This document shows positions 16,100-24,835 of a stretch of 27,985 nucleotides of DNA, piece after piece. The stretch's first letter is position 1; every line of letters starts with the position of its first letter. Below the pieces are notes generated by a model. It had not been told where the DNA came from and did no database searches. It worked only from the letters and a program-made list of their open reading frames with translations. The position numbers and the translations under genes are program-made. The DNA is from Amoebophilaceae bacterium (GTDB taxonomy: Bacteria > Bacteroidota > Bacteroidia > Cytophagales > Amoebophilaceae): NCBI GenBank assembly GCA_023257955.1, contig JALRAY010000005.1, positions 1 through 27,985 on the forward strand, given 5' to 3'.

Positions 16100-17198
16100 A
16101 TGAGAAATAACTTACACAAGCACATTAAGAGCAGAGCAGCTATATTATTGCTATGTAGCCTCCTAACCAATTGCAGAGGTGTAGCAGAAGAGCGCGCATT
16201 AGAATTAGATGCTGACCCCTCAATTCCTCTTACCGAACAACCCATTATGACGGCTGAAGAAGAAGCAATCCATAATGGAGATGCTGAAGAAGTAACCCAT
16301 CATGACTATATGGGAACTGTAGCGTATCGCAACATGTCTGGAGAAACGAGCGTTATATAGAGGGAATGGATGTAGCGACTATAACCGTAGGAGAATTGCG
16401 AGCAGCAATACGACAACACGCAAACCTAGGGGATCAAAGTTTTACGTTGTTACAAGAGACTATAACCTTAGCAGCAGATGATAATCATCCCTTACAAGAG
16501 GTTGTAGATACAGCAACAATGGGCGCCTTTACATTAGTTATCAAGAATAATATCGAAATAGCAAAGGAACGCGTAGGCAACTATAACTACCTAGGACCAG
16601 AAACTTGGGAGAAATTAGGTATAAACGCAGCTACCAACTTACCACCCATTTCAGATGCCATGCTAGAAGCAATCATATCCTACACGAACAAGGCCGTCAA
16701 CCCATTTTAGTTCTAGACCCAGGCTATAGCATCGAGCGTATGTACTCTCTACAACAGTCAATCTTGAAGCCAGAACCAAATTTCGAAGACTTTCAACAGG
16801 AACCTTATTACAAAGCAGAAGAGCAACCGCGTTGGCTTCTAATCCCTGGTTCAGACAACGGCGTATTGCTAGGAAGTAGAAATATGACTTATGCGCAACA
16901 AGTAACCTATATGGAAGAAAACTATCCAGGCTTTCACGTAGGAACTGTACGTGAGCTCATAACCGTAGCGTTGCTGAAAATGGTCCAAGATAAAACGGTA
17001 TTATTTCCTAAAAATGATCCCCTAACATTTGGCCGATGCCAAGAACGATATCAGCAAAATACCTGGCAAGGCCGTGGCATACGTGTAGGAAGTAATAAAA
17101 AAGATGAAAGGGGGGTAATAGATGGTCTTGTTTTTAGTTGTTTTGGCGAACATGATCACAATCAATCTGAAGGGCTGTTTTGTTGTTTCAGTGCTTAA
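16100..17198 (+). pseudogene. Disrupted lipoprotein gene, former host-interaction protein candidate
   Basis: Three successive plus-strand frames form one broken gene of about 360 codons. Part 1 (16100-16360) starts with a lipoprotein signal (AAILLLCSLLTNC). Part 2 (about 16345-16710) holds ITVGELRAAIRQHANLGDQ, then FTLLQETITLAADDNHPLQEV and FTLVIKN, which has the strand-helix-strand pattern of a ubiquitin-like fold (inference), then LGPETWEKLGI and LPPISDAMLEAI. Part 3 (about 16690-17198) continues with PILVLDPG, RWLLIPGS, LLGSRNMTYAQQV, TFGRCQERYQ and GRGIRVGS. From memory, the order WEK / LPP / LVLIP / GSRNxTYxxQ / RCQE belongs to a domain found in chlamydiae and other intracellular bacteria; I could not verify this. 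Frame changes lie near 16343-16357 and near 16690. Confidence 0.65.
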
Positions 17199-17283
17199 GA
17201 CTTGAAAAACTCAATTTTCTGCCGAGCACGCTAGAAAAACTTTATGTACACAAAAGCTACTCCTACAATTGATACTTATAACT

Positions 17284-18960
17284 ATGTCCCCAAACACTAC
17301 TTCACCCCCTAGCAGATACACCATCACGGCAGCCCTACCCTATGCCAATGGCCCCATACACATTGGGCACCTAGCAGGCGTGTACATACCAGCTGATATC
17401 TATGCCCGCTATCTAAGAAGTTGCCAACAAGACATTCTCTTCGTCTCTGGATCTGATGAACATGGAGTCCCTATCACCATTCGCGCACAACAGGAAGGTA
17501 TTACTTGTCAGCAAGTAGTAGATAAGTATCATCAGCTGAACAAACAAACCCTAGCGGATATAGGGATTAGCTTTGATGTTTTTAGCAGGACTTCTTCTCC
17601 TACACATCACGAAACAGCTTCAGCCTTTTTTACTACCCTCCATCAACAGCAATGCTTAACGACAAAAACAACCAACCAATATTATGATGAAAGCAGTCAG
17701 CAATTTCTCGCTGATCGTTACATCTACGGCACTTGCCCGCAATGCAGCTATACAGATGCCTATGGTGACCAATGCGAAAAATGTGGTAATACCCTCAGTC
17801 CCGAAGAATTAATCCATCCACGGTCCGCCATCAGCGGCAAGCAACCGATACTAAAACCTACAAAACATTGGTTCCTGGCCTTAGACAAACATGAGGATTG
17901 GTTAAAAACCTGGATTCTAGACACGCATACAGACTGGAAACCACACGTATATGGACAGTGTAAGTCATGGCTCGAAGAAGGCCTGTGCCCACGCGCTATC
18001 ACACGCGATCTGCAGTGGGGCATTCCAGTACCCTTAGCAGAAGCCATAGGCAAGGTCCTCTATGTATGGTTTGATGCGCCCATTGGTTACATCAGCGCTA
18101 CCAAAGAATGGGCACATGCGCATGACCGTGATTGGAAGCCCTATTGGCAAGACCCTAACACACAGCTGGTGCATTTTATAGGCAAAGACAACATTGTCTT
18201 CCATTGCCTTATCTTCCCCGTGATGCTACACGCTCATGGCGACTTTATCCTCCCCAAGCATGTCCCCGCCAATGAGTTCATGAATCTGGAAGGCAAGAAA
18301 ATATCTACCTCCCGCAATCACGCAGTATGGCTACCGGATTATTTAAAGCAGTTGCCTGATAAACAAGATGTGCTGCGCTATGTATTATGTGCCAATGCGC
18401 CGGAAAACAAGGATAGTGACTTTACGTGGCAAGACTTTCAAGCGAAAAACAACAATGAGCTTGTAGCCATTCTAGGTAACTTCGTACATCGCTCGTTGGT
18501 ATTAATACATAAGTATTATGAAGGGAAGGTACCCCCTTGCAGGCATATTGATGAATCTGATGCAATAGTGATACGCTATCTGCAAGACACCCCGCAACAG
18601 GTAGCACAGCGCATAGAAGCTTTTAAATTCAAAGAAGGACTACAGGTATGGATGGATTTAGCGAGGCAGGGGAATAAATATTTAACCGAAACAGAACCTT
18701 GGCACTTGATTAAAACCAAGCCAGAAAGGGTACAAACCATTTTACATCTAGCTACGCAAATAATGGCACAACTTGCCATATTGGGGGAACCCTTTTTACC
18801 CTTTACGAGTCATAAGCTAGCGGCCATGTTGCAGTTAGATACCCTCCTATGGGGTTATGCTACAAGAAAAGAAATGATACCTGCAGGAACGGTGCTACAA
18901 AAACCTGTCATTCTCTTTCAACGAATAGAAACAGATAGTTTACCAATCACTAGCTCCTAG
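17284..18960 (+). CDS. metG: Methionyl-tRNA synthetase
   Basis: Class I synthetase that charges tRNA-Met. The class signature HIGH is at residues 26-29 (PIHIGHLAG), and the second, KMSKS-type motif is KISTS at 339-343, the form usual in Bacteroidota. A zinc knuckle has Cys151, Cys154, Cys164 and Cys167. The frame is open from a TTG at 17269, but the ATG at 17284 is preferred because conserved sequence begins soon after (RYTITAALPYANGPIH). The 558-residue product lacks the C-terminal tRNA-binding (Trbp111-like) domain that many homologues of about 680 aa carry. The anticodon-binding helical domain appears complete. It lies 43 bp before the phosphopantetheinyl transferase gene on the same strand. 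Confidence 0.96.
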   Translation: MSPNTTSPPSRYTITAALPYANGPIHIGHLAGVYIPADIYARYLRSCQQDILFVSGSDEHGVPITIRAQQEGITCQQVVDKYHQLNKQTLADIGISFDVFSRTSSPTHHETASAFFTTLHQQQCLTTKTTNQYYDESSQQFLADRYIYGTCPQCSYTDAYGDQCEKCGNTLSPEELIHPRSAISGKQPILKPTKHWFLALDKHEDWLKTWILDTHTDWKPHVYGQCKSWLEEGLCPRAITRDLQWGIPVPLAEAIGKVLYVWFDAPIGYISATKEWAHAHDRDWKPYWQDPNTQLVHFIGKDNIVFHCLIFPVMLHAHGDFILPKHVPANEFMNLEGKKISTSRNHAVWLPDYLKQLPDKQDVLRYVLCANAPENKDSDFTWQDFQAKNNNELVAILGNFVHRSLVLIHKYYEGKVPPCRHIDESDAIVIRYLQDTPQQVAQRIEAFKFKEGLQVWMDLARQGNKYLTETEPWHLIKTKPERVQTILHLATQIMAQLAILGEPFLPFTSHKLAAMLQLDTLLWGYATRKEMIPAGTVLQKPVILFQRIETDSLPITSS

Positions 18961-19003
18961 CTTGGGGAGAGCCCTTCATCCACACCACCCGCTGCACCTA
19001 GCT

Positions 19004-19651
19004 ATGTCATTAGAAGCATTTGTACCAGTAAGTACTTATCAAGCTTATGCCATATGGCATATTACCGAATCTGAAGAAGCACTGCGGAACTTACTTGCGA
19101 CTACCATCGATATAGCACCCTGTAATGACATTACACATCCCACAAAACGCAAAGAATGGTTAGCGACACGATTAGCTTATCAACAACTGTGTGAAAAGAT
19201 GGATGTGCCTTGTCACCCCATTCATAAAAACAGCCATGGTCGCCCTTATTTAGAAGCAGCGCTTCAAGCTAAGCAGCCTCTTTATATCAGCTTATCACAC
19301 AGTTTTCCCTTTGCAGGCGCTATCCTAAGTACAGATACCCCCATCGGGATAGATATAGAAAAGTTTACCGATAGATTGCTACGTATACAAGCTAAATATT
19401 TAACACCTACAGAAATCATTGATTGTAATGCGGATATAACAAAGAGCTGCATCTACTGGAGCGCTAAAGAAGCTATCTACAAAGCCTATATCCACTCCCC
19501 TTCGCTTACTTTATCCTCGATTCAGTTACTTCCTTTCATACAAGCAGATACTGGAGCATTACAAGGTTATACGCCTTCTGGTCATCAGTATAGCGTGTAT
19601 TACACGATACAGCAGGACTATGTCTTAACCTGGAGTAAAGAAAACTGCTGA
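19004..19651 (+). CDS. 4'-phosphopantetheinyl transferase (Sfp/HetI type)
   Basis: Transfers the 4'-phosphopantetheine arm from CoA to a carrier protein such as fatty-acid ACP. The two magnesium/CoA signatures are present: GIDIE with Asp117 and Glu119, and WSAKEAIYK with Trp152, Lys155 and Glu156. HGRPYL (78-83) and ISLSHS (95-100) are further family marks. ATG at 19004 is chosen; the frame is open upstream from a TTG at 18962, but that segment (HPHHPLHLA) shows no family similarity. The size of 215 aa fits the Sfp group, not the shorter AcpS. It converges on the PD-(D/E)XK gene with a 32-bp gap. No polyketide or peptide synthetase is nearby, so fatty-acid ACP is the likeliest client. Confidence 0.9.
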   Translation: MSLEAFVPVSTYQAYAIWHITESEEALRNLLATTIDIAPCNDITHPTKRKEWLATRLAYQQLCEKMDVPCHPIHKNSHGRPYLEAALQAKQPLYISLSHSFPFAGAILSTDTPIGIDIEKFTDRLLRIQAKYLTPTEIIDCNADITKSCIYWSAKEAIYKAYIHSPSLTLSSIQLLPFIQADTGALQGYTPSGHQYSVYYTIQQDYVLTWSKENC

Positions 19652-19683
19652 GTCCCTTATGCGGTTATTACGCTGTATGTGTT

Positions 19684-21576
19684 TTATGATTTTGCGTTGA
19701 TGTGTTTGATCTCATGCACCACGGCTACTTCTTTATTATGAAAAGCTATGCCAATTTGTAACACGCTTTTGACGTGCTGCTCTTTTTCTATAATGGCTAT
19801 ATATTTCTTCTTCTTTATCTGAGCTAAGCCTTTTTTAGCTTCCTTCTGTAACGCTTTCTCTTCTGGAGCATACTTGTATTCTAGGATTATCGCTTGTGTG
19901 CTTTTGCAAAATAATTCCCTGGGCATAATCATGGTATCCACATAGCCTTTTCCAGATTCTATTTCATGGGTAACGTCGTAATGCCCCATGATGCCATCTA
20001 GTAACCCTATCATCAAAAAGTGATAGTGGGATTCTTTGAGGTAAATGGCCTCTTCTTTTTCGTGCATGATTTTAAAGCTTAGGGTGCTTTGCAGAAATTT
20101 ATATAAGATTGTTTTGAATTGCTCTACCTGACCATCTACTAATAAGTCTGCTATGCTTTGTAGTTTATCTTCTCCTACTCCCAATCTATTAGCTATCCAT
20201 TTTTGTATTAAATCCCCTAAGGCTATACGAACTTCTTGATTGGGTATAGTGACTGCATAAGATCTCTTATATTCCTCGCTGTCTTGGTAAACAGGGTTTA
20301 AATAACCTGCTAAAAGTAACAATACCTTCATGCCATTGGTTTCTCCATCTGATAATACTTTTAAATGAAGACCACTTCTTAGGTATACTTGTATACTGTT
20401 TATTTTTTTAGATAGTAAATCTTGTAGTTCTTGTTGCAGATCTTCGTTGATGGTTAAATTTTGCAAGGCACCATAACTGGTAGCTTCCCAGTAGTTCTTT
20501 AAATACTTTCCTTTATCTGCTATATAGTTCATAATGGACCAGGGGTTATACAATTTCAATCCTCCATAATTATAACCATTATACCACGCTGCTAATTGTT
20601 TTTGTTTGTGTGCGGGGATCTGATGTTGCTTACATAAGGTATCTACTTCATGTTGCTCGAAGCCGTAATAGCTTGCAAATCTTTCATCTAAAACGCCATA
20701 TTCTTTTACGTTATTCAAGGCAGAAAATAAATTGGCTTGAGCTATTCTGAGAATACCTGTTATTACTCCTCTTTCTAAGTAAGCATTGTCCTTGAACGCA
20801 GCGCTCATGAAGTCTCTAAATAGGTCTAATAATTTGTCAAATTCATCACTAAACTGAGAAGGATGGGTTTTATCTTTCCCAAATTTTGTATATGCTCTAT
20901 GAATCGCATTATCATATTCATCTATTAAGACCCATATGTTCTTGCCAAAATGGTTGTAAAGACATCTCATTAAAAAGCTTATGGCATCTTGAGTTTCTGC
21001 TTCTGTGATTTCAGTGGATAAATAACGTGTTAATTTTTGCTTATCAATATCATCTAGCTGAGGACTTGTTAAAAGGTACCTATGTTGAGAAAAGTTTGCA
21101 CTGAGTTTTATTTTAAGATTTTCTAATATTTTTTCATACGAATCACCTCCTAAGTCTTTAAAATTGGCCATGATTACCGGATACTTACCCAACTTATTCA
21201 TGGTTATTCTATAATCTTCATAGTCCTTTTCAGCAGAATAGTATGCTTTATCTACAATTTTTAACGGTGGCAATGTGTGTTTTATATCATCTTCCTCTAT
21301 TATTCCACCAGTAAAGTATACAGGATTGTCTTTCTTTTCTTTAGGTAATGGATTACCTTCCTTATCTACTTCTAGTTCTAAAAAGGTTTTGAGAAGACTC
21401 ATATTTGAAGACTTGCCCCAACGTCTGGGGCGAGTGATTAATGGCACTTGAAAATCATCGTTTATTACGTCTTTGATGAATAGGCTTTTGTCTACGTACT
21501 GGCAACTTTTTACCAGATTTTTAAAATCATCGGAGCCGATGGTGCCTTTTTGATAAGTATTATTTGTTGGATTCAT
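19684..21576 (-). CDS. AAA-ATPase-like / PD-(D/E)XK nuclease family protein
   Basis: 630 residues, full length for a family with an N-terminal AAA-ATPase-like domain (PF09820 type) and a C-terminal PDDEXK_9 domain (PF08011 type). The Walker A-like motif is RPRRWGKSS (49-57) after YVDKSLFIKDVI; the Walker B-like motif is WVLIDEYD with Asp219, Glu220 and Asp222. The central part has WYNGYNYGG and YNPWSIMNYI, both diagnostic. The nuclease core shows Asp547 (GYVDTMI), Glu566 and Lys568 (ILEYKYA). Such proteins are greatly expanded in Amoebophilaceae and some other bacteria; their job is not established, and mobile-element or effector roles have been suggested. Two decayed copies of its 3' end lie at 1-276 and 15949-16084. 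It follows the broken HAD gene by 32 bp. Confidence 0.9.
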   Translation of the reverse strand: MNPTNNTYQKGTIGSDDFKNLVKSCQYVDKSLFIKDVINDDFQVPLITRPRRWGKSSNMSLLKTFLELEVDKEGNPLPKEKKDNPVYFTGGIIEEDDIKHTLPPLKIVDKAYYSAEKDYEDYRITMNKLGKYPVIMANFKDLGGDSYEKILENLKIKLSANFSQHRYLLTSPQLDDIDKQKLTRYLSTEITEAETQDAISFLMRCLYNHFGKNIWVLIDEYDNAIHRAYTKFGKDKTHPSQFSDEFDKLLDLFRDFMSAAFKDNAYLERGVITGILRIAQANLFSALNNVKEYGVLDERFASYYGFEQHEVDTLCKQHQIPAHKQKQLAAWYNGYNYGGLKLYNPWSIMNYIADKGKYLKNYWEATSYGALQNLTINEDLQQELQDLLSKKINSIQVYLRSGLHLKVLSDGETNGMKVLLLLAGYLNPVYQDSEEYKRSYAVTIPNQEVRIALGDLIQKWIANRLGVGEDKLQSIADLLVDGQVEQFKTILYKFLQSTLSFKIMHEKEEAIYLKESHYHFLMIGLLDGIMGHYDVTHEIESGKGYVDTMIMPRELFCKSTQAIILEYKYAPEEKALQKEAKKGLAQIKKKKYIAIIEKEQHVKSVLQIGIAFHNKEVAVVHEIKHINAKS

Positions 21577-21608
21577 ATTTTATGATGGGTTATTTAATAG
21601 GTTGAATT

Positions 21609-22772
21609 CTACCGCAATGTAGTTGCGATTAGGTGAAGTGTAGGATTATATTCTCTTAGTTTTTTCAGGCCTTTGGAATAATAATATTTGTTACAGCAAT
21701 TGTCAAAATTCATCTCTAGTATATGGGTATGATTTCTATTAGAGGTAATTTCTAAAATCTTATCTTTCAGTGTACTTGAATCTAGATCATCTATGGATGT
21801 AGGAATTTTGATACCTGGCAAGTCTTCTGCAGAAATATAGTCTATAATATCCTTATACTTTCCAATAGTACAATATTTGATTTTACTATCTTCTAGCGTA
21901 ACCAAAACCTTACCTTCCGAGGATTGCCTTGCCATTGATTCGTCGTCTAGTGTTGGCACTATGACTAGTTCATAATTTTCTTCATACACTTCTGGGTCAG
22001 GCTGATAGTATAATTGCTTAATAACTTTTTGTATGGTGCTGTTTTGTAATTTTACTTCTTCTAGGATGTTTAATAAAAACCCCGTAGCAAAAAATAACCC
22101 ATTGAATCCCCTTTTAAGAGCATCAGAACTGACCTGAGATATATTTGTAACTTTTTTAAGACATTCCCACGAAATGCTTGACATCCAGGTAGGTACATGA
22201 ATAAAGTTAAATTGTTGCGCACGTGTTACATAAGAGATGTCATCGTCAAATAAAATCGCATTTTTTAACTCTGATGGAGATAGGTTCAAAACACGTAGAT
22301 CTTTTTTTTAATTCCCGTAAAAATGATCAATATCTGGACTATACTCGTCTTTTCTATATGTATACTCTATATCTTCCCTATACTTTATCTGTACTTTTTC
22401 CCGCAGTGCATTGTATTTTACATCATTCCAAGCGAGATCTAATAGTTTGGGAACAAATTCAATATTGCGTATCCTTCTTCCAGAACTCAAGAAATGCACC
22501 GTAACACCTGGCAAGTCCGCCAAAAAACGCATAAACTCAATGCAACCAGGTAGTAAAAAGTGAGTATGCTCGCAACACTCAAAATATTGTATATCAAGCG
22601 CTTTGGCATATTGCTCAATCTGCTCCCATTCTTCGTCATCTCTAATTCTATCAGGAACGGCAAGTACTTCGTCTATGTCTAATACTATAGTAAGGTTGCT
22701 ACAACTATCTACAGATGCTTTTTCTGGTACAGTACATACATGTGTGTCTATTGCTTGATGTTTGTCTGTCAT
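21609..22772 (-). pseudogene. HAD-superfamily phosphatase split by an in-frame stop
   Basis: The N-terminal part (22772 to 22308, 154 aa) holds HAD motif I (LTIVLDIDEVLAV with Asp32 and Asp34) and motif II (VHFLSSGRR with Ser97/Ser98). These resemble FCP1/NIF-type phosphatases with the DIDE signature. The C-terminal part (to 21609) supplies motif III/IV (LKNAILFDDDISYV, then NFIHVPTW) and about 190 further residues of unknown relationship. Both parts are in the same frame and separated only by a TAA at 22308-22310, directly before a run of A on the coding strand (A8, 22302-22309, counting the last two bases of the stop). A TTG at 22289 is the only nearby restart. One base change would rebuild a continuous protein of about 387 residues. 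Substrate unknown; HAD enzymes act on phosphoproteins or small phosphates. Confidence 0.75.
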
Positions 22773-23440
22773 ATACCTACAAATAATTTTAACATACGCT
22801 TTCTTTTCTCTGTTGTTTTCACATCAGAATGATGTATCATTTATTTTTTTTGGGGGAAAACCATGTGAGAACTACTGCTTCTCACGCTTACGAAGATAAG
22901 TTATTTTAGTGAGCTGGTAGAATGTATGCATTACGTATTTCATTAACAGTGCTTTTTTTTACATCGTACTGAAATGGTTGTAAGATGACACTTAGGTTAG
23001 TCTACGATTTTTCTTGCAGGGTTTTGTTTTGCGCCCCTATAAAAGCGTATATTTTGTATCTTGGAATGGATTATTTGTAATTCTATACATCGCATCATTC
23101 TGATGGCTACAAGCCACAGAGAAATAAAATACTAACAAGGCAATCCTTCGTGCTTATAATGCGTGTTAAGGCTATTAGAGTTCTTCCGAAACTTGAAATT
23201 ATAGCCTTGTTATTAACAAGAACGCATATCCTATAAGGAATACAGAAGAACTCTATTGTTGAGGAAAAACTTTATCAACGCACTTTAGATGCGAGATACC
23301 ATTGAGAGGAGCCGCAGGCGGAAGGCAAACTATGACGCGGAACTTATGTGTTGTTCCGTGGGCTTACGTATGAGGAAAAGGTGCAATAACGTCCCTCGCC
23401 TCGTCACTACAACATGCTTTTTATATCACTCATATCATTT
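22773..23440. other. 668-bp intergenic region rich in inverted repeats
   Basis: No coding sequence is convincing here. It contains a 13-bp inverted repeat pair CATCAGAATGATG (22822-22834) and CATCATTCTGATG (23093-23105), and a hairpin GTGAGAA/TTCTCAC (22865-22885). Nested palindromes ATGCGT/ACGCAT (23159-23164, 23222-23227) and AAGGCTAT/ATAGCCTT (23168-23175, 23201-23208) follow. TAGAGTTCTTC (23176-23186) faces its inverted copy at 23245-23255. A noticeably GC-richer block runs from about 23305 to 23405, just before rlmB. The pattern suggests decayed insertion-sequence ends and possibly a structured RNA, but neither is proven. Confidence 0.6.
23241..23255. repeat. 15-bp inverted repeat, left copy flanking rlmB
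   Basis: TACAGAAGAACTCTA at 23241-23255 is the perfect reverse complement of TAGAGTTCTTCTGTA at 24283-24297. Weaker similarity continues outward from both copies for about 25 bp (for example a shared ATATCC). Confidence 0.8.
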
Positions 23441-24184
23441 ATGGCTATACACAACATCATTTTCGGTCTTAACCCCGTTTTAGAGGCACTGGAAGCCGGT
23501 AAATCGATTGATAAGGTTTTTATCGGCAAGCATATTACAAGTGTAACATCAAGGCAGATCCTGCATCAATTGCATCAGAAGGCCATTCCTTACAGCCGTG
23601 TGCCTACTGTCAAGTTGAATAAGCTAACGCAGAAAAATCACCAAGGCATTGTTGCCTTGCTATCGCCTATCCCATTTATCCCCTTGCATCAAATTATACA
23701 AAGCATTTACGAGCGTGGTGAGGTGCCTCTCATCATCTTGTTGGATGGGGTGACGGATGTAGGCAATGTGGGGGCTATTATCCGCACAGCTGTTTGCGTA
23801 GGTGCACATGCATTAGTGGTGGCCACCCAAGGCAGTGCTTCACTAGGCGATGCGGCCATGAAAACATCTACAGGCGCATTAGCGCATTTACCTATTTGCA
23901 GGGAAGTTAGTCTAAGGGATAGTATTGAATATGTCAGGGGCTGTGGTTTACAGGTTATTGCCTGCCATGAGAAAACAGCCAAGCCGATATATGAAACCGA
24001 TTTTACGTTACCTACAGCCTTGCTTTTTGGGGATGAGCAAACGGGAATTAATCCACAAATACTCGCTTTAGTGGATGGGCACGCTATCATTCCTATGGTA
24101 GGACCTATTAGCTCGTTAAATGTATCTGTTGCCGCTGGCGTCATTTTATACGAGGGCTATAGGCAAAGGCAAGGGGGTAGCTAA
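23441..24184 (+). CDS. rlmB: 23S rRNA 2'-O-methyltransferase RlmB (TrmH/SpoU family)
   Basis: SPOUT-class methyltransferase that, as RlmB, methylates the 2'-O of a guanosine in 23S rRNA using SAM through a trefoil-knot fold. The N-terminal substrate-binding domain begins IIFGLNPVLEAL (residues 6-17). The catalytic domain has motif 1 DVGNVGAIIRTA (Asn109, Arg115), motif 2 LLFGDEQTGI and motif 3 IPMVGPISSLNVSVAAG. ATG at 23441 is preferred over the upstream ATG at 23414, because homology starts with IIFG and the intervening residues (LFISLISF) are not family-like. Product 247 aa, normal length. It stands alone between two repeat-rich intergenic regions. Confidence 0.93.
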   Translation: MAIHNIIFGLNPVLEALEAGKSIDKVFIGKHITSVTSRQILHQLHQKAIPYSRVPTVKLNKLTQKNHQGIVALLSPIPFIPLHQIIQSIYERGEVPLIILLDGVTDVGNVGAIIRTAVCVGAHALVVATQGSASLGDAAMKTSTGALAHLPICREVSLRDSIEYVRGCGLQVIACHEKTAKPIYETDFTLPTALLFGDEQTGINPQILALVDGHAIIPMVGPISSLNVSVAAGVILYEGYRQRQGGS

Positions 24185-24192
24185 GTGGCAGC

Positions 24193-24219
24193 GCACTACT
24201 ATGCGCCATGTGGTAGTGC
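24193..24219 (+). terminator. Hairpin directly after rlmB
   Basis: GCACTAC (24193-24199) pairs with GTAGTGC (24213-24219) around a 13-nt loop, 9 bp past the rlmB stop. No T-run follows, so termination there is only a suggestion. Confidence 0.35.
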
Positions 24220-24282
24220 TCTACGTAGACATGGTAAACTATGAAGTAGATGACTGGCTTTGACATCATAGATCGGATATAT

Positions 24283-24297
24283 TAGAGTTCTTCTGTA
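24283..24297. repeat. 15-bp inverted repeat, right copy flanking rlmB
   Basis: TAGAGTTCTTCTGTA, inverted copy of 23241-23255. Just outside it lies another palindrome, GATATA/TATATC, around CGTGTTCCTG. Beyond that, a minus-strand frame of about 45 codons runs to a stop at 24359-24361, including IIPVGTGEVGGYWWVHEK; it has no start and may be the end of a decayed gene. The rest of 24298-24535 shows nothing else. Confidence 0.6.
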
Positions 24298-24535
24298 TCT
24301 CTTTGGATATACGTGTTCCTGTATATCATAAGGCCATCATTTCGAGTTATACGTTATTTTATAAGAAGTTTATTCCATTCAGCCAAAGATGTCGCCCTCC
24401 CCGTATCACCTTTTCATGGACCCACCAATAACCTCCCACCTCTCCAGTACCGACGGGAATGATATTTTTGTGGTAAATAGGAGATGAGGCACTGTATTAG
24501 TTATGCTACACTATTTTTGGGCTAAAGATGTATAA

Positions 24536-24733
24536 TCAACCCCATTTTTGTCTTAAGCACTGATAATGAGGTAAAAGGTAGTTATGTTGAGTTGATAGGG
24601 CGGTGACTGATGGTTCTTCATCTTCATCACCGTCTTCGTCGTCAGGGGGGGGGGATAGAGGCTCGGTGGTTATGTTTTCGGGAGGTTCTGTTGCTGCTAT
24701 GAAATTGCTATGACTTGTGTTTTTTCGATTCAT
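24536..24733 (-). CDS. Small hypothetical protein containing a C10 tract
   Basis: 65-codon frame starting ATG at 24733 after AAGG. The product is low-complexity and acidic: NFIAATEPPENITTEPLSPPP, then DDEDGDEDEE, then a tail ending CLRQKWG. The PPP is encoded by a run of ten C (24645-24654 on the plus strand as G). Gaining one C would end the frame at once at a TGA; losing one would switch it to another frame. No domain, signal or homology is recognised, and the frame could be non-genic. Between this and murB (24734-24835) I see no gene. Confidence 0.3.
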   Translation of the reverse strand: MNRKNTSHSNFIAATEPPENITTEPLSPPPDDEDGDEDEEPSVTALSTQHNYLLPHYQCLRQKWG

Positions 24734-24835
24734 CCTTGCTATAGGGCTCTACTTAGTGGTTTTATGCAGCTACAGTATTGCTCTAACAAGGCTATGCAGC
24801 AACAGCCTACTATTATTAGGCCTTGGGCGGTAAGC

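Noticed and set aside
22223..22504. 93-codon plus-strand frame across the HAD gene
   Set aside because: It lies antisense to the two HAD halves, which carry recognisable motifs on the other strand.
19684..22772. Two-gene defence system (HAD phosphatase plus AAA/PD-(D/E)XK nuclease)
   Set aside because: The HAD gene is broken, the nuclease family occurs as scattered copies without this partner, and no other defence gene is present; adjacency alone is not enough.
23281..23410. tmRNA, RNase P RNA or 4.5S RNA
   Set aside because: No tag-peptide frame, no tRNA-like end and none of the conserved RNase P or SRP RNA core sequences could be found.
23289..23483. 64-codon frame before and into rlmB
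   Set aside because: Overlaps the start of rlmB in another frame, has a very basic, unlikely composition, and no recognisable domain.
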